Source: Saccharum officinarum
Taxonomy: Eukaryota > Streptophyta > Magnoliopsida > Poales > Poaceae
DNA: 64,000 nt
Direction: 5' to 3'
Assembly: GCA_020631735.1 (NCBI GenBank)
Contig: CM036160.1
Coordinates: forward strand, 117,348,680 to 117,412,679
Made by a program: the position numbers and the translations under genes. Below the pieces are notes generated by a model. The model was given only the letters and a program-made list of their open reading frames with translations, ran no database searches and had not been told where the DNA came from. Positions 24,189 to 34,990 of this stretch are shown in pieces; within the stretch, counting starts at the first letter, position 1; every line of letters starts with the position of its first letter.

Positions 24189-25438
24189 TGATCAAAATTT
24201 TGTTTAGGACAACTTATTTCAACCATACAAGCTTATATTAGCTTTCTCTCATAGCTAACTTCCATAAGAATTTTGGGGCAAAAATGGTACTGTTTGGGGA
24301 TCCGTGGTCATGTCTCCATCTTCTCTATCACGAGAGACGTGTTGCTCGAGCTCAAATTATATCACCTCCTCCGTCAAGTTAGAGGTAGATAGCACCGCCG
24401 ATGCAAGGAGAGGAATGGACGCCGGTGTGAAGAAGGGGAGCTTGGTGACAACGCTACAAGGGGCCGGCGTCGGTGTAAACAGTGACAGACCTAGGATTTG
24501 AATCCAGGGTATATCTATTGAAATATCTCGTATTTAATATGGTATAATCGAATACATAATTCAAACTCAACTGAGGTTGAGCGCAAGAGAGCATCAACCG
24601 AACAGAGGATAGTATGGAGATAGAAGTACTTTATGATGTTGAATTTTTTTAGTTTGGGCCTTCAAATTATAACTAGTACTAATGATTCGATCGAAAAAAA
24701 ATTTATGATAGGCTTGGACCTATGTGGACTAAGGTTGGGTCCGCCCCTAGGCTTGAGGAGGGGGCTTGAGCGGCGGCACAGGGAGGAGGATGGCCATTGG
24801 CACAAGGAGGGGGAGCCAATGTAGGCGCGTAGGAGGAGGCACGAGGGGGGACAGCGACAGCGAGGATGGGCGGCGGGGGTGGTGCACCGATGAGATGAGG
24901 AGCAGCAATGACATCGCGGAAAGTAGGGGTCAACGTCCGTAAGGCAGGTTAGGAGGGTTTGAAGAAGAGAATCGAGAATTTTTTCCCACAACTCTCTATG
25001 AGTCAATTTTTCTTGCATATAAAAATGGTGCGATAGGTGCCCATTCCCACTACTCCCACATTTGAAGGGGTGCAACGGAATTCTTGTACCGGAATCTAGG
25101 CAAAATCTACTCCAAAGAGAGGGCTCAGACCGTGTCAATGATAATATTTAAATAGACTTGACTCAACCTTATTTCATATAAATCAAATAAATTTCAAGTC
25201 CTACTATATACAATAAAAGATTAATTTCGTATAGAAAAATGACTGAAGATTGATTGGGCTGAAATTAATAGGTGGCTATTGTGTGCATTGTTATGAGTAA
25301 AAAAGTTGAGTAAAAAGACGAGTCACACATTTGTCCGTCGCGATATGATAGGGTACAATCTCGAGCTTAAGTGGTCAGACCATGATATATGTACGGCAGT
25401 GCTACTCAAAAATTTATAAACGGCGAAGAAGGAATGTA
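24189..25438. other. Intergenic DNA with a Pro/Ala-rich frame of doubtful meaning
   Basis: A minus-strand frame at about 24703-25138 gives a Pro/Ala/His-rich translation that matches nothing I know. The rest is AT-rich. A B-box-like GGATTTGAATCC at about 24494-24505 has no accompanying tRNA fold. Confidence 0.35.
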
Positions 25439-25579
25439 CTCCCTCTTCTCTAGATTATAAGTTATTTTAACTTTTTTTATATAGATTTTGTTATATATTT
25501 AAACATATGTTATATCTATATACATAGAAAAAATAATATATCAAAAATCAAAATAACCTATAATTTAAAATGGAGCGAG
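25439..25579. mobile_element. Stowaway MITE, TSD TA
   Basis: The 141-bp element has ends CTCCCTCTTCTCTAGATTAT and ...ATGGAGCGAG with TA duplicated on both flanks. Nearly the whole element is one imperfect hairpin. Confidence 0.88.
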
Positions 25580-25598
25580 TAGTCAGTAGTTATAATAT

Positions 25599-25828
25599 GG
25601 GCCTGTTTGGTTTCAATGTGTTAAGTTTAACTCTCATCACATCAATGTTCCCTCAAATGCATGGAGTACTAAATGTAGACTAATTGCATGCATGTCGACA
25701 CAGATTAGGAGTAATTTACGAGACGAATCTATTAAGCCTAATTAGTCCAAGATTGGAAACTTTTTATCAAATAAGACGAAAGTGTTACAGTGTTTGTTAA
25801 ACTTTAACTCCTCAAATCAAACACCCCC
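25599..25828. mobile_element. Tourist-like MITE, TSD TAT
   Basis: The 230-bp element has ends GGGCCTGTTTGGTTTC and ...CAAATCAAACACCCCC, flanked by TAT. Its core contains ACGAGACGAATCTATTAAGC and TCCAAGATTGG, shared with the MITEs at 57.3-60.5 kb. Confidence 0.8.
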
Positions 25829-26643
25829 TATATCGTCACGGACGGGAGTGGAATGGCTTGGACGGTGCATGGGGGTCTTATCCATTTATGACTTATCCGT
25901 ATCAATTGATGTTGTACATCGTACGCGCTTTGTACTGTTATAGTAGTTCCTACTGTATTATCATCAAGATTCTTTCCTCTATACTTAATTCTTCCGTATT
26001 TATCCATCTTTTATATCATCCTCTATCTTCTGTGGGTCTCACTTGTCACTTTATCTAAATATATTCACGTGAGATCTTGTTTTGAAGGATTTATTGAAAC
26101 GAATTTAATGGTGCAATCAGAATTTAATTTGTTTTTTTAGTTTATGAGTTATAACATTTTTTTAGTGTTGAAAAAGTGAGGCCCGCATAAACATGCTCTC
26201 ACCTCTCTCTTCTCTCTCCTGCAATCCCGCACATGCTCTCCTCACGTGGTGGGGCCGGTCCTGCCGTACGCCCGCTATCTCGTTAAATTCAGCGGATGAC
26301 GTGAGATAGCAGATCAGATAGAGTATACGGTGCATGGATTTTTTTTTACTGTAAACGATACTAAATCTTGGATAGCGGACGGTTTTGGAGGAGCCAGTGC
26401 GGACAGCCTCGAAGACCCTTTCTGGTTTGCAAAAAGAAAGCAGAGACGGTTCGGGCGTCCGTCGTTCTCGCGAGCCATAATGTACTGACAGTAGATAATG
26501 GTACTTGCTGCAACGATAATACTAGTCGTGTCCTCGGCAACGGGCAATAATTGTCGCACGCCCCAGATGCTGGGGAGGAGGTCAATAATTGACCTTTTAG
26601 CTCCCGGGACGGTAGCTATACCTGGAGTATGGACCAGTAGCAC
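25829..26643. other. Intergenic DNA, no gene seen
   Basis: AT-rich DNA with short uninformative frames. Nothing recognisable. Confidence 0.4.
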
Positions 26644-26980
26644 GGTGCGTTTAAATTTAGGGGCTAAAATTTAAAATTTAGAGGTATCACGTAGTAATGT
26701 TCGGATAGTAATAATAAAACAAATTACAGAAGTCCTTAGAAATCCGTGAGATGAATTTATTAAGCCTAATTAATTCATCTTTAGCACATGTGTATTGTAG
26801 CTTTACTGTAGCATCACGTTGACATATCATGGACCAATTAGGTTTAAAAAATTCGTCTCGCAAAGTAGTCACAATCTGTGCAATTAGTTATCTTTTTAGT
26901 CTATATTTAATACTCCATACATATGTCAAACATACGATATGATAGGGACTAAACTTTAGAGGAATGACCTAAACAAGGCC
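26644..26980. mobile_element. Tourist-like MITE, degenerate
   Basis: Ends are GGTGCGTTTAAATTTAG and CCTAAACAAGGCC. The core has GAGATGAATTTATTAAGCC and TTCGTCTCGCAAAGTAG, which are two inverted copies of the family core. No clean TSD is visible. Confidence 0.7.
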
Positions 26981-27224
26981 TGCTTGTATTTTCGGATGAA
27001 CTTTTTAAGACTGTTTTGATCGGGAGGACTGAGGGATAAAATAAAAAAGATACATTTCCCAAAGGTGTTTTAATTAGATTAGAGATACACAGGGATGGAG
27101 ACATCCGACCGGAGCATATTCTCTAAAGATAATCAAGCCATCCCTGCAATTTTGGTGGTTAAGCTCATGCCACCATGGACGGGTGCTCTTTCATGCAAGC
27201 GTGTGAGGCACATGAGAATATGAG

Positions 27225-27523
27225 CATGGCCTTTACGATAGTCTCATTGGGAGTTTTATTTGTATTTAATATCCTGTTTATGTATTTTTTAATGACATGA
27301 CAACATTTTAATAAAAGGAGAGAAGAATTGAGCTTTACGGGGATGAAATTCTCTGGACACGATTACCAACTTTTATGAGTCACAAAATTAAATGTCTATA
27401 AAACCATAAATCCATATAATGAAATTTGCATTGAGAGTGGGTGTTTATCCAAGTTTCATTTCATTCTATATGATATGACAGTCATATAAACAATGCAATG
27501 AAACTCTCCACTAAGACTGACCT
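27225..27523. mobile_element. MITE-like inverted-repeat element
   Basis: Inverted ends of about 30 bp (GGCCTTTACGATAGTCTCAT and, reversed, AAGGTCAGTCTTAGTGGAGA) bracket about 300 bp of AT-rich DNA. No convincing TSD, so the boundaries are approximate. Confidence 0.5.
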
Positions 27524-28392
27524 TAGTATACTTCGGCATTGACGATCTTCGACTCGGCTTGAGCACCACCTTCATGATTTTCCATTGACGTTGGAAACCC
27601 GGTAATGGTGGGTGCCTGGCACCTAAAAATGCCAGGGGGAGTGCGGCAGCGTGGGGCGCGGGAGGAGGCAAGAAGATAATGGGGCAAAGAAAAGAGGAAG
27701 GACAAGATATGAAAAAAGAGAATCCAACGAGTGGACCTCATATGTTAACATATGGTCTCGCTTATAAGTTTTCTCAAAACCAAAACATAAAACACTGATG
27801 TTTCGGTCTCCCTTAGCCTAGCATAAGACAAAACAATTACATGGCTTAAAACTAGGACAGGAGCCACCTTATCTTGCTGAACCTCCAAACCAAACGGTCT
27901 AAATTCTCCCCCCATGAAGAACCACGAGAGTCGGAAAGCGGTAAGGGCAGCTCAAATGTGCATACTAAGACGGTGCAAGGAAGATAGAACGAAGTACTAG
28001 TAGAAGATATGCAATATGTTAGAACAAAGGTGCTAGCTTAGAACCTAAGCACCTGTAGCTTATTCAGGCACCCAGTGCAAAGAATAAATATTGAATACTT
28101 TTTGGTTTGGCTATTGGAAGAATGAGAAGTGGGTGGAGATTTATTGTTTGTGCCTGCTCCGTTTCACACGCCCCACCCGCTCGGATTCTGCGCCGCTAGA
28201 ACGACTCGCCCCACCCACGCCGCCCGTCTCCATGCGGGCCCACGTCCCCCAAACATCACCCGCATCGAGAAGAGGAGGAGATACCGAGGTGAGGCAATAG
28301 AAAGCGAGAAGGGAGATGCAACAACCAATCTACTTTTGAAACATCCAAATGAAATATTTGCAATATACATTCGAAAACAGTTGAAACACTTG
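27524..28392. other. Intergenic DNA up to the Tat LTR
   Basis: No gene recognised. The stretch 28310-28390 (GAAACATCCAAATGAAATAT, TTGAAACACTTG) resembles subterminal repeats of grass CACTA elements, but only a fragment is present. The last five bases, ACTTG (28388-28392), should be the 5' target site of the LTR element. Confidence 0.4.
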
Positions 28393-28468
28393 TGTCGGTA
28401 CCAACAGTACGGGGGTACCCACACCTATCGCCAAAACACTAACATAACCGAAACCACAATGAAAGATA

Positions 28469-28706
28469 GCCCGCTCGACGGGGCGCCTCGACCGCGCCCC
28501 GGCTCCGACTCGTACGAGGCCCGCTCGACGGGGCGCCTCGACCGCGCCCCGGCTCCGACTCGTACGAGGCCCGCTCGACGGGGCGCCTCGACCGCGCCCC
28601 GGCTCCGACTCGTACGAGGCCCGCTCGACGGGGCGCCTCGACCGCGCCCCGGCTCCGACTCGTACGAGGCCCGCTCGACGGGGCGCCTCGACCGCGCCCC
28701 GGCTCC
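28469..28706. repeat. 50-bp tandem repeat in LTR U3, about 4.7 copies
   Basis: The motif CCGCTCGACGGGGCGCCTCG starts at 28471, 28521, 28571, 28621 and 28671, so the period is exactly 50 bp and copies are essentially identical. It is very GC-rich and CpG-rich and lies upstream of the LTR TATA box, where enhancer repeats often occur. Confidence 0.95.
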
Positions 28707-29187
28707 TCGACACCCTTTCTTTACCTACCCAGGACAAAAGCCATAGCATTCAATGCGGTTACCTACTACCACCGACCGGCATGGCTACGACATGGGTCAA
28801 CGCGGGAACAATACCCACGTCAAGTCTCACTGTTTTACCGCCCATCCCGTGATGGGAGGTGAAAGCCGTCACTGTATCCACCTTACCGCGCACTATTCAC
28901 CATCAATCACCCTCGAAGGAGGATAAGACAAGGTCCGTCCCCCGCGATACCAGGGATTCGGCCTTATCCATCCGACCTCGACCCGGCCTCGACCCGGCCC
29001 CGACGCTCGACTTAGCTCGAAGGACGGTATGGCATGGCGCTCTGGGTCATTTCACCCTCTTGTCCCGCACCACGTCAGGGTACCCAGGGATGGCCGGCCA
29101 TCCTGAAGCCACGTCGCTACAGTCAACTCAACAGGAATCGACGAAACATCGCCTCAAGGCTCCCCTCGACTTGACCACCTCTCGCCC

Positions 29188-29195
29188 TATAAAAG
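29188..29195 (+). promoter_or_regulatory. LTR TATA box
   Basis: TATAAAAG lies about 300 bp before the end of the LTR, in the expected place for the retroelement promoter. Transcription would start about 30 bp downstream. Confidence 0.75.
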
Positions 29196-29491
29196 GACAG
29201 GCCAGGGCGACGAATAGGGGGGCGAAGCATCACGGAAAAAACGCGAAGCAACCATCTTTCTCCTTTTTCTCTTTGAGACTTGGGCTCGACACCCTCTCTC
29301 GCCTGCTTGTAACCCCTACACAAGCACCTCGGTGCAAGAAAATAGAAACCTCTCTTCCCCGCTGGACGTAGGGCCTTCTTTTGCCCGAACCAGGATAAAC
29401 CCCCGTGTGTTCTCCTTGCATCACCATCCAGGAAAGAGTCACACAGCATTTACTCGTTGGTTTAGGACCCCCTTGGTCCAAACACCGACAG

Positions 29492-29510
29492 TTGGCGCGC
29501 CAGGTAGGGG
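29492..29510 (+). promoter_or_regulatory. Putative tRNA primer-binding site
   Basis: TTGGCGCGCCAGGTAGGGG follows the LTR end by one base, the normal position of the minus-strand priming site. I cannot name the matching tRNA with confidence. Confidence 0.6.
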
Positions 29511-29551
29511 AGCGCTGCGTGCAAACCTCGCTTTGTCGCCGTTCTTCCTGG

Positions 29552-31924
29552 ATGGCTAACCCCGAACGCCCGATCCCGTTGGGTACGGTGATCTGGTTTG
29601 GGAGTTTGGAGTTCATGTCGCTCGGCTCTGGCTACGACATGGTCCTACTCCCACCCAGGCACCCAACCGACGAAGATTACGAGCTCTCCCAGCCCCGGGG
29701 AGCAGTCAACCGGCACCGTCGCTCCAGGCGGTCGCGGGCCGCCCGGCGACGGCAAGCCCGGTACAACCACCGTCTCCACCTGACGGAGGGCGATGGGATC
29801 CCCCGGTCCGGCACCCCCCAGACAGGCGCCAGCCTAGATCTCCTTTTGGAAGATTTGGGAAGGACGAGCCTGGCTGAGGGTAGCGTGCCGACGAAGAATC
29901 CCGCCGCTCCCCCGTCCGGTGAGACACCACTGTCCGTAGCATCTATTTCGCCACGGGCAGTGACGTCCCCATCACCATTCCCGTTGGGACTAGACTCGGT
30001 CGCCCGGGTGTATGCATCCTCCATGAGCACTCGCATGAGTGCTTATGAGGAACTCCCCGGGCACCATCTACGCTCCACTCTGGACCTCGTTGCGTCCACG
30101 CCGGCTTCTGATTATCGGGACTCTACGGAGACACCGGAAACAGAACCTCGTGTGACTGCTTCTTCATATCGTCACCGCGGTGACGGTTGGCAACGGCCAC
30201 ACATTCCCCCGTCATATTACTACTTTGGCGCACCTGACTCCGACTCGGCTGACGACACCTATGATCTGACTCGTGAGTGCTTCAACATCGATGTTGAAAG
30301 CACCTCGGAATCAGAGGACGAAGAGCCGGTCGAAGAAAGGCACACGCCCCCTCATGTCGAGCTTCCTGCCGAGCGAAACGAGCCTCAGTTCCTTGCGGAT
30401 CAAGGAGCGCAGCTCGAACAGATTCGCGAGTTGCAGGACCAGCTTGACGAGGAACGCGAAAACCTGGATCTTCTCCAGCAAACCCTCGAGCGTGAGCGTG
30501 CAGAACACGCATTTGGCGGGAGAGCTCGTGAGAGGGCTCGCGACGTCAACCGTCGCATCGACGAGGACCGGGCGGTCGACCCCCCGGTTTTCGCTCGAGC
30601 CAGCCAGAACGTTGTCGCCGCTGCCATGCTCCTACGCAACATGCCCGAGCCGTCAAACCCTGACGCCCGTCGGGCTCGAGACAAAATCCGAGGACTCCTC
30701 GAGACTGCCGCCATGCAGCAGGCCGAGAGCTCTGCCTCGAGGCGGCGCGAAGCAGCCTCGGAGCGGACCCTCGAGCCTTCCCGGCAGGAGAGAGAAGCCT
30801 CGGTTCATCCCGAGCCTGCCCGGCGAAACCGGGTAGCACCTGCCCCTGAGCCCATCGCCAACGACCCCGAGCCTCGAGACACCCGTGGCAACATCGTCGA
30901 GCGTCGCACACGCAAACACGGTGACGGTGTGGCTCGAGGCTACCATGTCCACAGGGGTGGGCGCTACGACAGCTCGGAAGACCGTAGCCCTTCACCCGAA
31001 CCCCCAGGTCCTCGGGTGTTCAGTAAGGCTATCCGTGAGACGGTGCCCCCGGCTCGGTTCCGTCCCCCCACGACTCTCACCAAGTATAACGGCGAGACCA
31101 AACCCGAACTTTGGCTCGCCGATTTCCACTTGGCGTGTCAGTTGGGCGGGGCCACCGACGACCGGGTCATCATTCGGCAACTCCCCCTGTTCCTCTCCGA
31201 CACCGCCCGAGCCTGGCTCGAGGATCTCCCACCTTGGCAGATCCACGACTGGGACGATCTCATGAGGGTGTTCGAGGGAAATTTCAAGGGAACCTACATG
31301 CACCCCGGCAACTCGTGGGACCTCCGGGGCTGTAAGCAGAAACCAGATGAGTCCCTCCGGGACTACATCCGGCGCTTCTCCCGGCAGCGCACCGAGCTCC
31401 CCAACATCACCGACTCCGACGTGATTACGGCCTTCCTCTCCGGCACCACCTGTAAGGAGTTGGTCCGGGAGTTGGGCCGTAACACCCCGCTCACTGCCAA
31501 CGGATTGATGGACATCGTCACCAACTTCGCCGCCGGCGAGGAGGCGGTTGGTGCGATCTTTGGCGGCGAACCGGCGAGGGAGGAGCAGAAGGTCGACGAC
31601 CCCGCGAGTTCCACCCGAGGCCCCAAGAGAAACAACCGCAAGAAGAAGAAAGGCCAGCAGGGCAAGCTCGAGGCCCCGGCCGACGAGCTCGTCGCTGCTA
31701 CCGAGCACAAGAAACCTCGAGGCCCCCCGGTGGGGGCGTCTTCGACAAAATGCTCAAAGAGCCGTGTCCCTACCACAAGGGACTCACTAACCATAACCTC
31801 GAGGATTGTCACATGCTGCGCAGGTACTTCGGGGGTGCCGGCGCCAAGAAAGACGACAAGAGGGAGGACCCTAAGGGTGACGACAAGGACGGGGAATTTC
31901 CCGAGATCCGCGACTGCTACATGA
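29552..31924 (+). CDS. Tat-lineage Gag polyprotein
   Basis: The start was chosen at the ATG at 29552 (MANPERPIPLG), the first after the primer-binding site; the frame is also open further upstream into the LTR. The N-terminal half is charged and probably disordered, with a Glu/Arg-rich coiled-coil-like segment around 30420-30520. The Retrotrans_gag capsid region is at about 31010-31560 (WLEDLPP, FKGTYMHPG, DYIRRFSRQR). A Lys-rich nucleocapsid-like tail follows. After about 31735 the frame stops resembling Gag while the zinc-knuckle-like sequence (CPYHKG) continues in another frame, which implies a frameshift in a G/C homopolymer region or a read error. Confidence 0.85.
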   Translation: MANPERPIPLGTVIWFGSLEFMSLGSGYDMVLLPPRHPTDEDYELSQPRGAVNRHRRSRRSRAARRRQARYNHRLHLTEGDGIPRSGTPQTGASLDLLLEDLGRTSLAEGSVPTKNPAAPPSGETPLSVASISPRAVTSPSPFPLGLDSVARVYASSMSTRMSAYEELPGHHLRSTLDLVASTPASDYRDSTETPETEPRVTASSYRHRGDGWQRPHIPPSYYYFGAPDSDSADDTYDLTRECFNIDVESTSESEDEEPVEERHTPPHVELPAERNEPQFLADQGAQLEQIRELQDQLDEERENLDLLQQTLERERAEHAFGGRARERARDVNRRIDEDRAVDPPVFARASQNVVAAAMLLRNMPEPSNPDARRARDKIRGLLETAAMQQAESSASRRREAASERTLEPSRQEREASVHPEPARRNRVAPAPEPIANDPEPRDTRGNIVERRTRKHGDGVARGYHVHRGGRYDSSEDRSPSPEPPGPRVFSKAIRETVPPARFRPPTTLTKYNGETKPELWLADFHLACQLGGATDDRVIIRQLPLFLSDTARAWLEDLPPWQIHDWDDLMRVFEGNFKGTYMHPGNSWDLRGCKQKPDESLRDYIRRFSRQRTELPNITDSDVITAFLSGTTCKELVRELGRNTPLTANGLMDIVTNFAAGEEAVGAIFGGEPAREEQKVDDPASSTRGPKRNNRKKKKGQQGKLEAPADELVAATEHKKPRGPPVGASSTKCSKSRVPTTRDSLTITSRIVTCCAGTSGVPAPRKTTRGRTLRVTTRTGNFPRSATAT

Positions 31925-34900
31925 TCTACGGAGGACCCTCGACCTGCCTCTCTGCGCGTCAGCGCAAGCGAGAACGGCGCGAGGTCTTCTCCGTACAATC
32001 GGCAGTACCCTGTTTCCTTGATTGGTCTGCGGTGGCCATCACTTTCGACCGTGATGACCACCCAGACTACGTCCCCAACCTGGGGGTCTATCCCCTCGTC
32101 GTTGACCCCGTCATCGCCAACACACACCTCACCAAAGTGCTCATGGACGGCGGAAGCAGCCTCAACATTATCTACTCTCAGACCCTCGACCTCTTGGGGG
32201 TCGACAGAGCGCGCCTCCAGCCTAGCGCCGGGGGCTTCCGCGGAGTCGTGCCAGGGAAACGGGCGGAACCCCTCGGGCGGGTCGATCTGGCTGTTTGCTT
32301 TGGCACACCGGCCAACTTCCGAAAGGAAACTCTCACTTTCGAAGTGGTCGGATTCCGTGGAACGTACCACGCTATCCTGGGACGCCCATGCTACGCCAAG
32401 TTCATGGCGATCCCGAACTACACCTACCTCAAGCTCAAAATGCCTGGCCCAAACGGTGTCATCACTGTAGGGCCCTCGTTTGAACATGCCTACGAGTGCG
32501 ACGTCGAGTGCGTCGAGCACGGCGAGGCTGTTTTGGGTCAGCGATCTTGGCCGCAGACCTCGACGGTCTAGCCAATGCGATCCCCGACCCAAAACGCCAC
32601 GCCGGCAGCTTCGAGCCCGCCGAAGACGTCAAGATCGTACCCCTCGACCCCGCTGATCCCAAGGGAAGGGCGCTGAACGTCAGCGCCACCCTCGATCCTA
32701 AATAGGAAGCAGTGCTCGTCGACTTTCTCCGCGCGAACGTCGACATCTTTGTGTGGAGTCCCTCGGATATGCCGGGCATACCCAGGGGAGTCGCCGAGCA
32801 CGCCTTGGAGATCCGGGCCGGATCCAAACCGGTGAAGCAACGCCTGCGCCGCTTCGACGAGGAGAAGCGCAGGATCATCGGCGAGGAGATACACAAACTG
32901 TTGGAGGCCGGGTTCATCAAGGAGGTTCATCATCCTGAGTGGCTAGCTAATCCTGTCTTAGTTAGAAAAAAGAGTGGGAAATGGAGGATGTGCGTAGACT
33001 ATACTGGTTTAAATAAAGCATGTCCGAAAGTTCCCTTCCCTTTGCCACGCATTGATCAAATTGTTGATTCCACCGCGGGATGTGAAACTCTCTCATTCTT
33101 AGATGCATACTCCGGCTACCACCAAATCAAAATGAAGGAGTCCGACCAGCTCGCGACTTCATTCATCACCCCATTCGGCATGTATTGCTACGTTATGATG
33201 CCCTTCGGTCTCCGGAACGCAGGGGCAACGTACCAGCGATGCATGCAACATGTTTTTGGGGGGCACATTGGGTCGACCGTCGAGGCTTACGTCGACGACA
33301 TCGTGGTCAAAACCCAACATGCCGGCGACCTGGTCAGCGACCTCGACGTTGCATTCAATTGCCTCAGGGCAAAAAACATCAAACTCAATCCAGAGAAATG
33401 TGTCTTCGGCGTCCCACGAGGTATGCTTTTAGGGTTTATCGTATCTAAACGTGGCATCGAGGCCAACCCTGAAAAAATCACTGCAATCACCAAGATGGGC
33501 CCCATCCGAGATCTCAAAGGCGTACAGAGAGTCACAGGTTGCTTGGCGGCACTCAGCCGTTTCATTTCGCGCCTCGGTGAAAAAGCGCTCCCTCTGTACC
33601 GCCTCTTGAGGAAATCGGAACATTTTTCCTGGAACCTCGAGGCTGAGGAGGCTCTCACGAAACTGAAAGCCACCCTCTCTAACTCACCGATCCTCGTCCC
33701 TCCAACCCCGGGGGAACCACTCCTACTCTATGTCGCCGCGACATCATAAGTAGTCAGTGCTGCCCTGGTTGTCGAGCGGGCCGAGGAGGCACACACCTTG
33801 CTCGTCCAGAGGCCGGTCTATTTCGTTAGCGAGGTGCTCTCAGAGACAAAGTGTCGATACCCACAGATCCAGAAACTGCTGTATGCTGTCATCTTGACAC
33901 GGCGCAAGCTCCGACAATACTTCGAGGGTCACCCGGTTACTGTGGTTTCTTCTTTCCCCTTGGGAGAGATAGCCCAGAACCGGGAAGCCTCGGGTAGGAT
34001 TGCCAAATGGGCGGTCGAGCTCATGGGCGAGGCATTGTCCTATGCGCCGTGAAAAGCTATCAAGTCACAGGTATTAGCAGATTTTCTGGCCGAGTGGACT
34101 GACACACAACTCCCACCTGCACAGCTCCAGGCGGAGCTGTGGACCATGTACTTCGATGGGTCATTGATGAAAACGGGAGCAGACGCGGGCTTGCTCTTCG
34201 TCTCACCCCTCGGGGTTCACATGCGCTACGTCATCCGGCTTCATTTCCCTGCGTCTAACAACGTCGCCGAATACGAGGCACTCGTCACAGGGTTGAGAAT
34301 CGCCATCGAGCTCGGGGTCCGACACCTCGACGTCCGAGGCGACTCTCAACTCGTGATTGATCAGGTCATGAAGAGCTCGAGCTGCCGTGACCCCAAGATG
34401 GAGGCCTACTGCCAGGAAGTACGGCGCCTCGAGGACAAGTTTCACGGCCTCGAGCTCAACCACATCGCACGCAGGTATAATGAGACCGCTGATGAACTGT
34501 CAAAAATCGCGTCCGGCCGAGCCACGGTTCCACCGGACGTCTTCGCGAAAGACCTTCAGCACCCATCCGTCGACCTCAGGCCAGACGGTGGGGTCGATAG
34601 GGCGTCGATCGACCTTCCACCTGAGGCAGAAGCCCCCTCGACCGGGGCTGAAGCCATGCAGGTGGAAGACTCGACGCCACCGTCTGACCTCGAGCCTGAT
34701 TGGCGCGTCCCGTACCTCGACTACCTCATCCAGGGGGACCTCCCCTCCGATAGGACTGAGGCTCGACGGATCGCACGCCGGGCCAAAACTTTTGTGATCA
34801 TGGGCGACAGCAGGGAGCTCTACCGTCGTAGCCCTACCGGTATCCTCCAACGTTGCATCACGAAAGAGCAAGGCAGAAATCTGCTCGGCGATCTTCACTC

Positions 34901-34990
34901 GGGGGCTTGCGGTCACCACGCTGCGCCTCGAACCCTCGTCGGAAACGCCTTTCGACAAGGATTCTATTGGCCGACCGCTGTAACGGATCA
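31750..34990 (+). pseudogene. Tat-lineage pol remnant (PR-RT-RH-aRH-partial IN)
   Basis: Protease has the active-site motif MDGGSS at about 32143. The frame shifts near 32540. Reverse transcriptase (about 32712-33749) keeps the catalytic YVDD at 33288-33299. The first RNase H is short and degraded (to 34049). The second, archaeal-type RNase H starts with MYFDGS at 34146. Integrase zinc-finger His residues precede FYWPTAV at about 34960-34980, where the frame is broken by an insertion. In-frame stops are at 32703-32705 (TAG), 33747-33749 (TAA) and 34050-34052 (TGA). It is a non-functional copy. Confidence 0.88.

Larger units (their letters stand above)
13540..28811. repeat. Inverted duplication, arm A (15.27 kb)
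   Basis: This whole stretch recurs as its reverse complement at 42062-57327. Coordinates in the two arms sum to a nearly constant value (70863 across the kinase gene, shifting only a few bases at microsatellites and the LTR tandem repeat), so the arms are collinear and nearly identical. Arm A starts at the first base of its contig. The other end of the homology (28811) falls exactly where contig 3 begins. Both arms share the same MITE and LTR-element insertions, so any divergence is younger than those insertions. Confidence 0.95.
28393..29490 (+). repeat. 5' LTR of the Tat-lineage element
   Basis: The 1098-bp LTR begins TGTCGGTACC and ends CCGACA, giving a perfect 6-bp terminal inverted repeat. 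It contains a 50-bp GC-rich tandem array, a TATA box and a U5 leading directly into the primer-binding site. Confidence 0.9.

Noticed and set aside
24486..24510. tRNA B-box-like sequence (GGATTTGAATCC)
   Set aside because: There is no A box at the right distance and no cloverleaf, so neither a tRNA nor a clear SINE can be supported.
24662..25138. Pro/Ala/His-rich minus-strand frame as a possible small gene
   Set aside because: Its C-terminus changes between the two arms because of an indel, and it has no recognisable domain or start context.
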